From assembly GCA_964646755.1 (NCBI GenBank), contig CAZYIE010000003.1, forward strand, positions 77,128 through 141,127: DNA of 64,000 nucleotides. Direction: 5' to 3'. This DNA is from MVRV01 sp964646755 (GTDB lineage Bacteria; Desulfobacterota; Syntrophia; Syntrophales; Smithellaceae). Made by a program: the position numbers and the translations under genes. Below are positions 1 to 8,926 of this stretch, one piece after another. The notes under the pieces are model-generated. The model searched no databases and was not told the origin of the DNA. It saw only the letters and a list, made by a program, of their open reading frames with translations. The first letter of the stretch is position 1, and every line of letters starts with the position of its first letter.

Positions 1-558
1 TTCGTTAGGGTTCATTCCGGCGGCCGGTTCGTCCAGCAGCAAAAGTACAGGTTCTGTGGCCAGCGCCCGGGCAATCTCCAAACGACGCTGCAAACCGTAC
101 GGCAGGTTTTTAGCCTTTTCATTGGCGAAATCTTCGAGCTTGAAGATGGCCAGCAAATCGAGAGAGAGATTAGTGATGCGTTTTTCTTCGGCGCGGAAGC
201 GGCCAATGTGCAGGAGCGCCTCGGCGGGCGTGTAGGCAATCTGGCCATAGTGCGCAATGCGGACATTGTCGAGCACACTCAGCTCTTTGAAAAGCCGGAT
301 ATTCTGAAAGGTACGGGCAATGCCCAGCGAAGTGATCTGATGCGGCGTAAGGCACACCAGTTCGCGATCTTTGAGTTTAATGCTGCCTTCGCTGGCCCTA
401 TAGACGCCGGTAATCAGGTTGAAGACTGTGGTCTTACCTGCCCCGTTTGGTCCGATAATGCCAACCAGTTCATGCGGTTCGATCACAAAGTTAAAATCAG
501 AAACAGCACAAAGGCCGGCAAAGCGATGAGTTAGTTTGGATATTTCAAGCAGAGGCAT
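1..558 (-). CDS. livG: Branched-chain amino acid ABC transporter ATP-binding protein LivG (partial, C-terminus off window)
   Basis: Reading the minus strand from the ATG at 556-558 gives 186 codons open to the window edge, starting MPLLEISKLTHRFAG. Visible ABC ATPase parts are Walker A GPNGAGKT at residues 36-43, the LivG-typical TFQNIRLF stretch, a signature region LPYGLQRRLEIARAL, and Walker B ending LLLLDEPAAGMNPNE, where the window stops. The protein would energise import through LivH/LivM of a substrate delivered by LivK. Its start overlaps the end of livM by 14 bases, so the two are probably translationally coupled. LivG is normally about 255 residues, so roughly 70 are missing. LivF would be expected next, outside the window. 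The family is certain. The substrate (leucine/isoleucine/valine, or another amino or organic acid) is not shown by the sequence. Confidence 0.93.
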   Translation of the reverse strand, partial: MPLLEISKLTHRFAGLCAVSDFNFVIEPHELVGIIGPNGAGKTTVFNLITGVYRASEGSIKLKDRELVCLTPHQITSLGIARTFQNIRLFKELSVLDNVRIAHYGQIAYTPAEALLHIGRFRAEEKRITNLSLDLLAIFKLEDFANEKAKNLPYGLQRRLEIARALATEPVLLLLDEPAAGMNPNE

Positions 559-1588
559 CGGGTGCCTCCTTTTTTTTCTGCCGCCAGAGTTTTTCCGTCA
601 CCAGATCGCGCAGCGGTATAAACAGGCGGGATTCCCTCATGCCCATGATGCCGCGCGGACGATAGATCATCAGCAAAACCAACATGAGCGGCATGAGTAC
701 CATGCGCCAAATGCCCAACGGACGCAGGATTTCCAGTAGGATGGTATAAATGACCGCACCGATGATTGATCCGGAAATGGACGCGATACCGCCAAGATAA
801 ACCATGATCAAAATATCTGTGGATTTGAGAATATCAAACATTCGCGGGTTGATAAATTGCAGCGCGTGGGCGAAAAGGCCTCCGGCAATCCCCGCAAAAA
901 AAGAAGAAACGACAAAGGCGATGATTTTGACCTGGCGCGTGTTGACGCTCATCAGGTCGCTGGCGATTTCATCTTCGCGGATGGACAAAACGCCACGCCC
1001 GAAATTGGAATACACCAGGTTGCGGATTACCCAGACGGAAAGCACCGTCCAGAAAAAAACCCACGGCAGCGTGGTGAGCTTTTCCATGCCCAAAAGTCCG
1101 CGCGGCCCGCCAACGGCATCAATGTTTTCCAGAACTGATTTCACAATCATGCAGAAGGCCAGTGTGACGATAGCCAGATAATCGCCGCGAGTTTTAAAAG
1201 AAGGTATCGCCACCAGAAAACCAATCAGCGCCGCACCGACACCTCCGGCCAGGATCGCCAGCGGGAAAAGCATAGTTACAGTGCCCGGAGGAAAGACATG
1301 AACGGTCAAGAGCGAGGCAATGTAAGCACCGACGGCCATAAAACCGGCATGTCCGACGGAGAACTCGCCCATGTAGCCGTTAATAAGATTCAGGCTAACG
1401 GTGAGGATGATGTTGATGCCTACATAAATTAAAATCAACTGAAGATATAAATCCAGAAATTCAAAGGCCGAGGCGGCCATGCAAAACACCAGCGCCGCGA
1501 TTAGAAAGACCGGCCAGAAATATTTATGGCCGGCAAGCATTGGACCACGCGTGAGTAATGCAACATATGCGGCCGAAAATTTCGTCAT
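545..1588 (-). CDS. livM: Branched-chain amino acid ABC transporter permease LivM
   Basis: This 347-residue polytopic inner-membrane protein has about eight to ten hydrophobic segments. It carries the family hallmark NLINGYMGEFSVGHAGFMAVGAYIASLL near residue 65-90 and the EAA-like loop around SIREDEIASDLMSVN near residue 205, which contacts the ATPase. It forms the transport pore with LivH. The start ATG lies two bases after the livH stop and has an AAAGGTG ribosome site. The C-terminus is a short charged tail (RQKKKEAPDASA) that overlaps the livG start. Length and motifs match normal LivM. The neighbours livK, livH and livG complete the system. Confidence 0.95.
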   Translation of the reverse strand: MTKFSAAYVALLTRGPMLAGHKYFWPVFLIAALVFCMAASAFEFLDLYLQLILIYVGINIILTVSLNLINGYMGEFSVGHAGFMAVGAYIASLLTVHVFPPGTVTMLFPLAILAGGVGAALIGFLVAIPSFKTRGDYLAIVTLAFCMIVKSVLENIDAVGGPRGLLGMEKLTTLPWVFFWTVLSVWVIRNLVYSNFGRGVLSIREDEIASDLMSVNTRQVKIIAFVVSSFFAGIAGGLFAHALQFINPRMFDILKSTDILIMVYLGGIASISGSIIGAVIYTILLEILRPLGIWRMVLMPLMLVLLMIYRPRGIMGMRESRLFIPLRDLVTEKLWRQKKKEAPDASA

Positions 1589-1590
1589 AG

Positions 1591-2466
1591 CTACACCTTT
1601 TGCGGCTGCGGTTTGCCTAAGATTCCGTATGGCCTGACAATTAGCAGGATAAGCAGCAGGGTGAAGGCCACAAAATCACGGTAGGTGGAGGGGAAAAATG
1701 CCGCCACCATAATTTCCACCGCTCCCAGGATAAACCCGCCGATCATCGCACCGCGAATATTGCCGATGCCGCCGACCACGGCGGAAATAAATGCCTTCCA
1801 GCCCACCATAATGCCCATGTATGGATCGATTACCGGATAGGCCAGTGCATACATCATTCCGGCAGCACCGCCCAAGCCAGTACCGATGGCAAAGGTAAAA
1901 GAGATGATTTTATTCACCGGAACGCCCATCAGAGGAACAATGGTCTTGTCCCAGGAAATAGCACGCATGGCCATGCCGGCCTTGGTTCGCTGCACGATAA
2001 AATCTAAGATAAGCATCAGGACGAGAGAAAGGACAATGACAATTATCTGCAAGGAAGAAATGGAAAGAGAACCAATCGTCCAGGTCGTGTTTTCCAGAAG
2101 TGGTGGAATATGTTTGGGATAGGGAGAGAGAGCCAACGTGAAATTCTCCAGAAAAAGGCCGACGCCCAGCGCGGTGATGATGGCGGATACTCGCGGCGCG
2201 TTACGCAGGGGCTTGTAGGCCAGCCGTTCGATAATCACACCCAGAAAGGCCACACCCAGCATGGATAATAGCAGTGTCGGGACAAAGGACAGTTTGAGAT
2301 AAAAAGCAATTAGAAAACAGAAAAAAGCGCCAATCATGAACAGATCGCCATGGGCGAAATTGATCATGGTCAAAATGCCATAGACCATGGTGTAACCCAG
2401 AGCAATCAGAGCGTAGATGCTGCCCAGTTGCAGGGCGTTAAGAGCTTGTTGAAATATATAGACCAT
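1591..2466 (-). CDS. livH: Branched-chain amino acid ABC transporter permease LivH
   Basis: This 291-residue integral membrane protein has about eight hydrophobic helices. The N-terminal pattern ALQLGSIYALIALGYTMVYGILTMINFAHGD is typical of LivH, and GGIGNIRGAMIGGFILG near residue 230 is the usual cytoplasmic-loop/late-helix motif. It is the second pore subunit, pairing with LivM. It starts 10 bases after livK ends, so both are in one transcript. No strong ribosome site stands out before its ATG. Length is normal for the family. Confidence 0.95.
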   Translation of the reverse strand: MVYIFQQALNALQLGSIYALIALGYTMVYGILTMINFAHGDLFMIGAFFCFLIAFYLKLSFVPTLLLSMLGVAFLGVIIERLAYKPLRNAPRVSAIITALGVGLFLENFTLALSPYPKHIPPLLENTTWTIGSLSISSLQIIVIVLSLVLMLILDFIVQRTKAGMAMRAISWDKTIVPLMGVPVNKIISFTFAIGTGLGGAAGMMYALAYPVIDPYMGIMVGWKAFISAVVGGIGNIRGAMIGGFILGAVEIMVAAFFPSTYRDFVAFTLLLILLIVRPYGILGKPQPQKV

Positions 2467-2475
2467 AGAGTAAAG

Positions 2476-3642
2476 TTATGGCTTAGCGTTCGCAAACCAA
2501 GTAAACTTCCCATCCTTGATTTTTAAAATCACGGCGCTCTTGACCGGGTCGCCGGAACCTTCCTTAAATTGCATGTTACCAGTCACGCCATCATAGAGCG
2601 GAATTTTGGCCAGAGCCTCACGCACAGCCTGACGATCGTTTTTTCCTGCTGTTCTCAGCGCCTGCCACAGCAGGCCGAACGAATCGTAGGTAAGTGCGGC
2701 CACGTCATCCGGTGTGGTTCCATATTTGGCTTTATAACCGGCAATGAATTTCTTCGTCGCGTCCGTCGAGGCATCGGCTGCATAATGCGTACTAAAATAA
2801 TAATCATTGCAGTCTTTACCGCAAAGCTTAATGAGTTCTTCAGAACCCCAGGAATCAGAACCGATAAACGGCACGGTTATCCCCAGACGCTTAGCCTGCT
2901 GAATTTGCAGGGGAACTTCGCTGTAATAGTTGGGAAGAAAAATAACATCCGGTGCGGCCTTTTTTATTTTGGTCAACTGAGAAGAAAAATCCTTATCGTT
3001 GGTAGTGTAGGTTTCAAATGCGACTACCTTGCCGCCGTTTTTCTCATAGACTTCCTTGAAAATTTCAGCAATGCCCTTATTGTATTCGGAAGCAACATCG
3101 TAGAGAACAGCCGCTTTTTTCAGCTGGAGATTGTCCAGTGTGAATTTGGCCAGGACGCCTCCCTGAAACGGATCAATAAAGCAGGCACGAAAAACATATT
3201 TTTTGGAAGCACCTGTTTTGGAATCCAGAGTGGCTTTCGGCGCGGTGGACCAGGGGGTGATCAAAACGACTTTGCCCGATTCGGCAATTTCCGCAGCTGG
3301 CAATGCATAGCGGCTGGCGTTGGGACCGACGATCGCCGTAACCTTTTGCTGGGTAATCAGCTTTTGCGCGGATGATGCCGATTGGTCGGCTTTTCCGGCA
3401 TTGTCTTCAATGATTAATTTGATTTTATATTTCTTGTCTCCCAATTGAATGCCGCCGGTATCGTTGACTTCGGTAACTGCCATTTCCGCCGCGTTTTTGC
3501 AGGAGGCACCCACGGCCGGAACATCACCGGTCAGTTCGGCAATGACACCGATTTTGATCTGGGAAGAATCTTCTTTGTTGCAACCGCAGATACCCAAAGA
3601 GAGAATCACCAAAAGAAAAATAAAAATTGCTGATTTTTTCAT
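2476..3642 (-). CDS. livK: ABC transporter substrate-binding lipoprotein LivK-like
   Basis: This 388-residue protein has a lipoprotein signal: MKK, a hydrophobic stretch, then lipobox ICGC with the lipidated cysteine at residue 21. The mature part is a type I periplasmic binding protein (leucine-binding family): IKIGVIAELTGDVPAVGASCKNAAEMAV, then VTAIVGPNASRYALPAAEIAE and a second lobe ending DGVTGNMQFKEGSGDPVKSAVILKIKDG. It is probably anchored to the periplasmic face of the inner membrane and hands ligand to LivHM. It is the first gene of the operon and has an AGGAGA ribosome site. The ligand cannot be told from sequence; amino acids or short acids are both known in this family. Confidence 0.93.
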   Translation of the reverse strand: MKKSAIFIFLLVILSLGICGCNKEDSSQIKIGVIAELTGDVPAVGASCKNAAEMAVTEVNDTGGIQLGDKKYKIKLIIEDNAGKADQSASSAQKLITQQKVTAIVGPNASRYALPAAEIAESGKVVLITPWSTAPKATLDSKTGASKKYVFRACFIDPFQGGVLAKFTLDNLQLKKAAVLYDVASEYNKGIAEIFKEVYEKNGGKVVAFETYTTNDKDFSSQLTKIKKAAPDVIFLPNYYSEVPLQIQQAKRLGITVPFIGSDSWGSEELIKLCGKDCNDYYFSTHYAADASTDATKKFIAGYKAKYGTTPDDVAALTYDSFGLLWQALRTAGKNDRQAVREALAKIPLYDGVTGNMQFKEGSGDPVKSAVILKIKDGKFTWFANAKP

Positions 3643-3680
3643 AGAATGTCTCCTGTTGTGCTACGATATTTTGCCAACAG

Positions 3681-3709
3681 GTTATAAGGGAAGGCTATGT
3701 CCATGTCAA
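3681..3709 (-). promoter_or_regulatory. Promoter of the livKHMG operon
   Basis: On the minus strand there is a perfect -35 TTGACA (3704-3709), exactly 17 bases, then a -10 TATAAC (3681-3686). Transcription would start near 3674, giving a leader of about 30 bases with AGGAGA before the livK ATG. It is a strong housekeeping-sigma type match at the right distance. Confidence 0.7.
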
Positions 3710-3719
3710 TGTAAATATG

Positions 3720-4865
3720 TTAAACGATGAGTTCCAGGCGATTGCGACCGGTATTTTTTGCGCGATAAAGTGCTTCATCGGCACGGGCAATCATTGCACC
3801 GATGTCTTCCCGAATATGATATTCCGTCAGACCTAGAGAAACGGTAATTCTAACTTCAGTTCCTAAATCAGGAAACATGCTTTTTTCAATACTCGAGCGG
3901 ACACGTTCTGAGCAGATCATCGCCGCGTTAATATCCGTCTGTGTCAAGACAAGCAGAAACTCATCGCCTCCATAGCGACCGCAAAAGTCTGTGCTGCGAA
4001 GGGCATTACCAATAGCTGTGGTGACTTTTCGTAATACTTCATCTCCGATAAGATGGCCATATTTATCATTGACCTCCTTGAAGTTGTCAATGTCCAGCAT
4101 GACAATAGCAAACAGGGCGCCGCCGCGTGATGCCCTGTTTTTTTCATATTCAAGAAGATCCATAAAATGGCGACGGTTATAAACACCGGTAAGTTCGTCA
4201 CGGATAGACAATTCCCGGATGGTCGAAATTGATTTTTCCAGATTTGAACGACTAATGCTCAAGTTTTGGCGAAGAGCGCTGATATACCCCCCGATGACGG
4301 AAAAAGTAATCAGGACAAGGGCCAATACGAACCCCTGGAGATATTCTATGTGAAAATTGACTCCGTCTGGACGAAAGTGATGAAGCAGAGCAATATCAAT
4401 TCCATATGTCAGTAGGGTGAAAAAACTGATGTATAAAAAACTGCGGTAATTTAGACGGAAAATGCCGAATAGAAGAACTATTACATAGACCAGCAGAAAG
4501 ACACCGCGGGACTCATTGGCAAAATAAATTCCATACATGGTCACGAGGATACCGGCACACATTTGTATGGTCGTTAAACTGGGATCGGCCATTCTTAGAT
4601 TAAGTCCGGTGCGAAAGACTATGTACAAGATAATATTGATAATGGGAATAATGATCAGAAATCCGGCAATCGCCTGCCACTCCATGACGCCCGCCAGATA
4701 TGAGGAATAAGCCAGAATAACGTAGAGAAAATAAACGATCGATGCCATGAAGAAGCGGCGGATGCGCAATGCCTGCTTCGGGTCGTCTTTCGGAAAGATG
4801 TGATAATGGGAAAAGGCTTTCAAAAACAGATTGTGCTTTATCCTATTTTCCACGATAACCCTCAT
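3720..4865 (-). CDS. Membrane-anchored diguanylate cyclase (GGDEF)
   Basis: This 381-residue protein probably makes the second messenger c-di-GMP from two GTP. About six hydrophobic segments fill residues 35-205 (an integral-membrane sensor of no recognised named family), followed by a short helical linker (LRQNLSISRSNLEKSISTIRELS) and a GGDEF domain from about residue 215. The active-site GGDEF is canonical at residues 299-303. An inhibitory I-site RxxD (RSTD) lies at 290-293, five residues ahead, so product feedback is likely. There is no EAL or HD-GYP domain. It sits downstream of livK on the same strand, with 77 bases between, but livK has its own transcript direction away from any shared promoter, so it is probably transcribed alone. 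Confidence 0.9.
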   Translation of the reverse strand: MRVIVENRIKHNLFLKAFSHYHIFPKDDPKQALRIRRFFMASIVYFLYVILAYSSYLAGVMEWQAIAGFLIIIPIINIILYIVFRTGLNLRMADPSLTTIQMCAGILVTMYGIYFANESRGVFLLVYVIVLLFGIFRLNYRSFLYISFFTLLTYGIDIALLHHFRPDGVNFHIEYLQGFVLALVLITFSVIGGYISALRQNLSISRSNLEKSISTIRELSIRDELTGVYNRRHFMDLLEYEKNRASRGGALFAIVMLDIDNFKEVNDKYGHLIGDEVLRKVTTAIGNALRSTDFCGRYGGDEFLLVLTQTDINAAMICSERVRSSIEKSMFPDLGTEVRITVSLGLTEYHIREDIGAMIARADEALYRAKNTGRNRLELIV

Positions 4866-5192
4866 CTATTAATTGACATTTCTCTTTATTTGCAGACTAT
4901 AGGGAAACATCTGCTGCATGTCAACGAAATATCTGCCAAAAATGCTGGTTGCACTTGGTATCACCCCTTTTAATCTTGATGGTATTTTAACATACAGCTG
5001 GGGCACATTTCGTATATTCCAATTATTTATTGCTTTTTTTCATTATTTTCATATTTCGTTAAACTCATTTGAACATTTCATTGAAAGAAACAGAGCAAAT
5101 GAGGCCGGATTATGTTTGCCCGAACTGCTGCCCTGTAATTATTATCCTGTATTATCATGATGTTATAAATAAATATTCTAATATTTTATTTT
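4866..5192. other. AT-rich intergenic region, no gene recognised
   Basis: The stretch between the divergently read diguanylate cyclase and the small membrane protein has one open frame of 80 codons (4918-5160, plus). It has no ribosome site, an odd composition and no recognisable family, so I do not call it. The region presumably holds both promoters. Confidence 0.4.
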
Positions 5193-5208
5193 TGGCACGA
5201 TACTTCCA
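5193..5208 (+). promoter_or_regulatory. Possible sigma-54-type promoter
   Basis: TGGCACG, four bases, then TTCCA matches the -24/-12 pattern TGGCACG-N4-TTGCA with one mismatch, at the G of the -12 GC. It lies 45 bases before the ATG of the 91-residue membrane protein. The mismatch is at an important base, so this is only a candidate. Confidence 0.35.
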
Positions 5209-5252
5209 ATAGAATAAGGCAAAACAGACAAACCCACAGGAGGTAACAGATC

Positions 5253-5528
5253 ATGAAAAAAACTTTAGGAACAATGATGGTAACGGCAGCGGTGGTCCTT
5301 TTAACAGCAACTTTCGGCTTTGCCGAATATGCAGCAGCAGGAACAACTAACTTCCCCTATTTCCAGCTCGGATGCTTAATAGTCGGCGGGTTGATCATGG
5401 TTTCTTTAAAGAAAAAATTCGAAAAGCTGTACACGACAGAAGTAGTTGGCGCCTTTGCCCTTTACACAATCCTGATGGCACTTTTCACCAATCCGGTGAT
5501 CGAAGCTGTAAAGAACATCGTTAGCTAA
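5253..5528 (+). CDS. Small exported/membrane protein of unknown function, 91 aa
   Basis: The frame has an excellent ribosome site (AGGAGGT, seven to eight bases before the ATG) and is closed by a strong terminator 50 bases after its stop, so it is very likely a real single-gene transcript. The N-terminus MKKTLGTMMVTAAVVLLTATFGFAEYAAA looks like a cleavable signal with AxA-type sites. Two further hydrophobic segments follow, near residues 37-52 (FQLGCLIVGGLIMVSL) and 65-80 (VVGAFALYTILMALF), separated by a basic KKKFEKL loop. It has one cysteine and no recognised domain. The product is probably a small inner-membrane protein. I do not recognise a family and assign no function. Confidence 0.75.
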   Translation: MKKTLGTMMVTAAVVLLTATFGFAEYAAAGTTNFPYFQLGCLIVGGLIMVSLKKKFEKLYTTEVVGAFALYTILMALFTNPVIEAVKNIVS

Positions 5529-5580
5529 GAGGATATTTTAATCTCCGCAAACAAATAATATGATCTGTTTATATAGAACA

Positions 5581-5619
5581 AAAACCCCCTTAAAACTTAA
5601 AACTTTAAGGGGGTTTTTT
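5581..5619 (+). terminator. Rho-independent terminator after the 91-aa gene
   Basis: The stem AAACCCCCTTAAA (5582-5594) pairs with TTTAAGGGGGTTT (5604-5616) around a nine-base loop, followed by a run of T. An A-run on the other side would also let it work for the minus-strand gene arriving from 6277-5666. Confidence 0.85.
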
Positions 5620-5665
5620 CTGGCCGGATTTAATCATACCGCAATTATTAACAAATAAGTAAATA

Positions 5666-6277
5666 TCATTTAGGCCAGAGCATGTAAAAGTAAAACCAGG
5701 CTATCTTAATGTATTCCCAGCCTACTTTCTTCCAGTTGGCCAGGGAAAGTTCCCAAAAGCTACCCGGTGCTTTTTCATAAATTGTCGGCACAAAGTAAAA
5801 CCCACCTGGTTGTCCGGTAAACACATTAGCCACGATTAATTTTATTCTGCGCATGTGATAAGGAGAACTGACAAAGATGGCAGACTGGAGTTTATAGTCA
5901 GACATTATCTTTCTAGCTTCTATTATCTCAATATGGGTGTCTTCATAAAAATATGGCGCTGGGTTGAGCATAGCTCTTTCTTTTATAGATCTACGGAAAG
6001 ACAAATCCGACGACAAAGATTTTACATTGCCTTTATTAAGCATTCTATACACTTTGTGATACGCAGGAATAATCAGATAATCAGACTTCCCTTCATTGAT
6101 TAATTTATAAGCCTCCTTCTGACGCGCCGCAAAATCAGGTCCCAAAAGAAGAACTACGGCATCAACCTTCCGATAGCTGGAAGAATAGAGCAAATAATAA
6201 GGTGCATATATAATAATATTACCGATCAGCAGAACAGTTAAAAGGCAGATCAGGAGAATTTTTTTATATTTATGCAC
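5666..6277 (-). CDS. DUF218 (YdcF/ElyC/SanA-like) membrane protein
   Basis: The 203 residues begin with one membrane anchor (about residues 6-28, ILLICLLTVLLIGNIIIYAP). A DUF218 domain follows: VDAVVLLLGPDFAARQKEAYKLINEGKSDYLIIP, then AIFVSSPYHMRRIKLI, the usual S-x-Y-H-x-x-R motif of the family. Relatives such as SanA and ElyC are tied to envelope and peptidoglycan homeostasis in enterobacteria, but the biochemical activity is not settled, so function here is open. It follows mutS by 24 bases on the same strand and may share its transcript. Confidence 0.72.
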   Translation of the reverse strand: MHKYKKILLICLLTVLLIGNIIIYAPYYLLYSSSYRKVDAVVLLLGPDFAARQKEAYKLINEGKSDYLIIPAYHKVYRMLNKGNVKSLSSDLSFRRSIKERAMLNPAPYFYEDTHIEIIEARKIMSDYKLQSAIFVSSPYHMRRIKLIVANVFTGQPGGFYFVPTIYEKAPGSFWELSLANWKKVGWEYIKIAWFYFYMLWPK

Positions 6278-6301
6278 GGGAATATCCTTAATATATTTTT
6301 C

Positions 6302-8926
6302 TTACAACTTGCTTTTCAAGTTACTCAACTTATTCAATGCATCCAGCGGGGTCATTGATGAAATATCGATAGCCTTTAGTTCTCTGATAATTTCATCCTC
6401 GCTATCCAAAAAAAGATTGAGTTGCGGCTGGTCATTTTTAGCAACATTCAAACCGCGCGCAATGCGGGGCATCCCGATTTCGTCAAACTCACCTTTTTCC
6501 AGATTATGCAATATTTCTTTGGCGCGAGAAATTACCTCTAAAGGCACACCGGCAATTCGCGCCACTTCAATGCCATAACTGCGGCTGGTACCTCCCGCCA
6601 TAATCTTGCGCAAAAATATTATTTTATCTCCCCACTCTTTCACAGCAATATTATAATTTTTCACACCATCCTTTGTTGCAACTAAATCCGTTAATTGATG
6701 ATAGTGAGTGGCAAACAGAGTACGGACACCTCTTCCTTTGAAATCATGGATATATTCGGCAACCGCCCAAGCAATACTCAGCCCATCGAATGTTGATGTC
6801 CCTCTGCCTACTTCATCCAGAATAACAAGGCTGCGAGAAGTTGCATTCTTCAAGATATCGGCCATCTCCGTCATCTCCACCATAAAGGTACTCTGGCCGC
6901 GGGCCAGGTTATCGGACGCACCGATACGGGTAAATATTTTATCAACAACTCCAATTTTTGCTTTTGCCGCCGGAACAAAGCTGCCCATCTGTGCCAGAAG
7001 AACAATCAAAGCCACCTGTCGAATATATGTTGACTTACCGGCCATATTGGGTCCGGTGATGATCAGCAACCTGTTATTGCTGATGTCCAGAAGAGAATCG
7101 TTCGGAACAAAACCTTCTTTATTGAAAGCTGCTTCGACAACCGGATGCCGCCCGTCTTTGATTATAATATCATCTTCATCGTCAACATCGGGACATACGT
7201 AATGATACTTTTCGGCAACTTCAGCGAGCGCCGTCAAGGCATCCAGTTCGGCGACAAAAGATGAATTCTTCTGTATCTCATTTATATATTGAGCAATATC
7301 ATCTCGCACATTCAGATAAAGCTCATATTCTCTTGCGCGTATTTTTTCTTCAGCATTTAAAACAGTTTCTTCGAATTCTTTTAGTTCCTGATTAATGTAA
7401 CGTTCAGCATTAACCAGCGTCTGTTTTCGCACGTAAGACGCGGGAACCAGTGCAACATTGGCTTTGGTAACTTCAATATAGTAGCCAAAAACATTATTGA
7501 ACCCGACTTTCAAGGTATTAATGCCTGTCTTTTGCCTCTCCTGCAACTCCAAGGCAGCAATCCACTTCTTAGCGTCCTGGCTTACCGATTTGAGTTTATC
7601 CAATTGTTCATCAAAACCGGACCGAATGAAACCTCCATCCTGGATAGTTTGCTGAGGATCATCCGCTATTGCTCTGGCAATCAAATCCACTACTGCGGGA
7701 ATTGAGGTAAGAGTTGCCCGGATTTCTGCCAGCACCGGGGCTGTATAATCAGAAAGTTGTGATTTTAATTCGGGAATTGCCAGAAGAGAAACTTTAAGCG
7801 CCACCAGATCACGGGGATTGGCCACCCTCAGAGCAACGCGTCCGGCCAACCGCTCCAGATCATAAATGCGCGACATGATTTTACGCAAATTCGATCGTAC
7901 AGTATGGCCGTCTTTAATCTCCACAACAGCAGAAAGCCTATTTCTAATTTTTTCCACATCCACCAGCGGATAATTCAACCACCAACGTAAACGCCGTGTT
8001 CCCATAGGTGTTAATGTTTCATTAATTAGCCAGAAGAGAGAACCAGCCCGGGCGTTGTCGGATATTGTAGCAAATAACTCTAAATTCCGGCGCGCCGTCT
8101 CATCAATTAGAAGATAATTTCCTGTCTCATACCATTTGATGTCGTTAATATGCTGCGGCTGAATTTTTTGTGTTTCGGTTACATAGCGCAAAACAGCGCC
8201 GGCAACAGATATTACAGCCGGATAACAGGATATTTTCGACCTGTCCAATACTTCGGCGGGGAAAATATCTCTGAGCATATCCTGGGCTTGCTCATCTTGA
8301 AAATAATCTTCTGGAAGATAATTTATGCGGCCGGCCGGCCATTGCAGCTCTAAATTTTTCAGTAACACTTTATCCGGAAAAGATTTTGCTACAATCAACT
8401 CTTTGCAATCGATGCCCGCTATTGCCTGCGAAAATGAATCACTATCAGGAAATTCGCTTACCTGGAACTCCCCGGTAGAAATATCAACAAAGGCAAGGCC
8501 GATTCTTTCATCAGAGTGTGAGAGGCCGGCCAGAAAATTATTTTCACCGGAAGTCAGATTTTCCGCATCCAGCAGAAGCCCCGGAGTGATCACCCGGATC
8601 ACTTCTCTTCTCACAATTCCTTTTGCTTTTTTGGGATCTTCCACTTGTTCGCAGACTGCTACCTTAAATCCCTTCTCTACAAGCTTGGTGATGTAAGAGG
8701 AAGCTGCATGATATGGAAATCCACAGAGCGGGACACTATCTTCCTTTCCTTTGTTGCGTGAGGTTAATGTTATTTCCAGAATGGGGGCAGTAAGCGTTGC
8801 ATCTTCAAAAAACAACTCATAGAAATCACCCATGCGATAAAGCAAAATGCAGTCGGGATATTTTTCCTTGATCTCCACGTACTGTTTCATGGCCGGAGTC
8901 AAGTTCAGAGTTGCGCCTATTCCCAT
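6302..8926 (-). CDS. mutS: DNA mismatch repair protein MutS
   Basis: This 874-residue protein recognises base mismatches and small loops and recruits MutL. The N-terminal mismatch-binding motif is intact: YRMGDFYELFFEDA (phenylalanine and glutamate of the F-x-E wedge) near residues 30-43. The lever and clamp regions follow. The ATPase has Walker A GPNMAGKS at residues 624-631, then STFMVEMTEM, Walker B VILDEVGRGTSTFDG and the ATHYHQL switch. The C-terminus ends with the usual helical tail. The start ATG overlaps the end of the upstream small membrane protein by 10 bases; an in-frame ATG 12 codons later (AMKQYVEIK) is the alternative start. Length is normal and no key residue is missing. Confidence 0.98.
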   Translation of the reverse strand: MGIGATLNLTPAMKQYVEIKEKYPDCILLYRMGDFYELFFEDATLTAPILEITLTSRNKGKEDSVPLCGFPYHAASSYITKLVEKGFKVAVCEQVEDPKKAKGIVRREVIRVITPGLLLDAENLTSGENNFLAGLSHSDERIGLAFVDISTGEFQVSEFPDSDSFSQAIAGIDCKELIVAKSFPDKVLLKNLELQWPAGRINYLPEDYFQDEQAQDMLRDIFPAEVLDRSKISCYPAVISVAGAVLRYVTETQKIQPQHINDIKWYETGNYLLIDETARRNLELFATISDNARAGSLFWLINETLTPMGTRRLRWWLNYPLVDVEKIRNRLSAVVEIKDGHTVRSNLRKIMSRIYDLERLAGRVALRVANPRDLVALKVSLLAIPELKSQLSDYTAPVLAEIRATLTSIPAVVDLIARAIADDPQQTIQDGGFIRSGFDEQLDKLKSVSQDAKKWIAALELQERQKTGINTLKVGFNNVFGYYIEVTKANVALVPASYVRKQTLVNAERYINQELKEFEETVLNAEEKIRAREYELYLNVRDDIAQYINEIQKNSSFVAELDALTALAEVAEKYHYVCPDVDDEDDIIIKDGRHPVVEAAFNKEGFVPNDSLLDISNNRLLIITGPNMAGKSTYIRQVALIVLLAQMGSFVPAAKAKIGVVDKIFTRIGASDNLARGQSTFMVEMTEMADILKNATSRSLVILDEVGRGTSTFDGLSIAWAVAEYIHDFKGRGVRTLFATHYHQLTDLVATKDGVKNYNIAVKEWGDKIIFLRKIMAGGTSRSYGIEVARIAGVPLEVISRAKEILHNLEKGEFDEIGMPRIARGLNVAKNDQPQLNLFLDSEDEIIRELKAIDISSMTPLDALNKLSNLKSKL

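Noticed and set aside
12..278. Minus-strand frame in the livG end
   Set aside because: It is the shifted frame of livG, whose own frame is open to the window edge with Walker B and GMNPNE.
4918..5160. 80-codon plus-strand frame in the spacer after the diguanylate cyclase
   Set aside because: No ribosome site and no plausible protein character.
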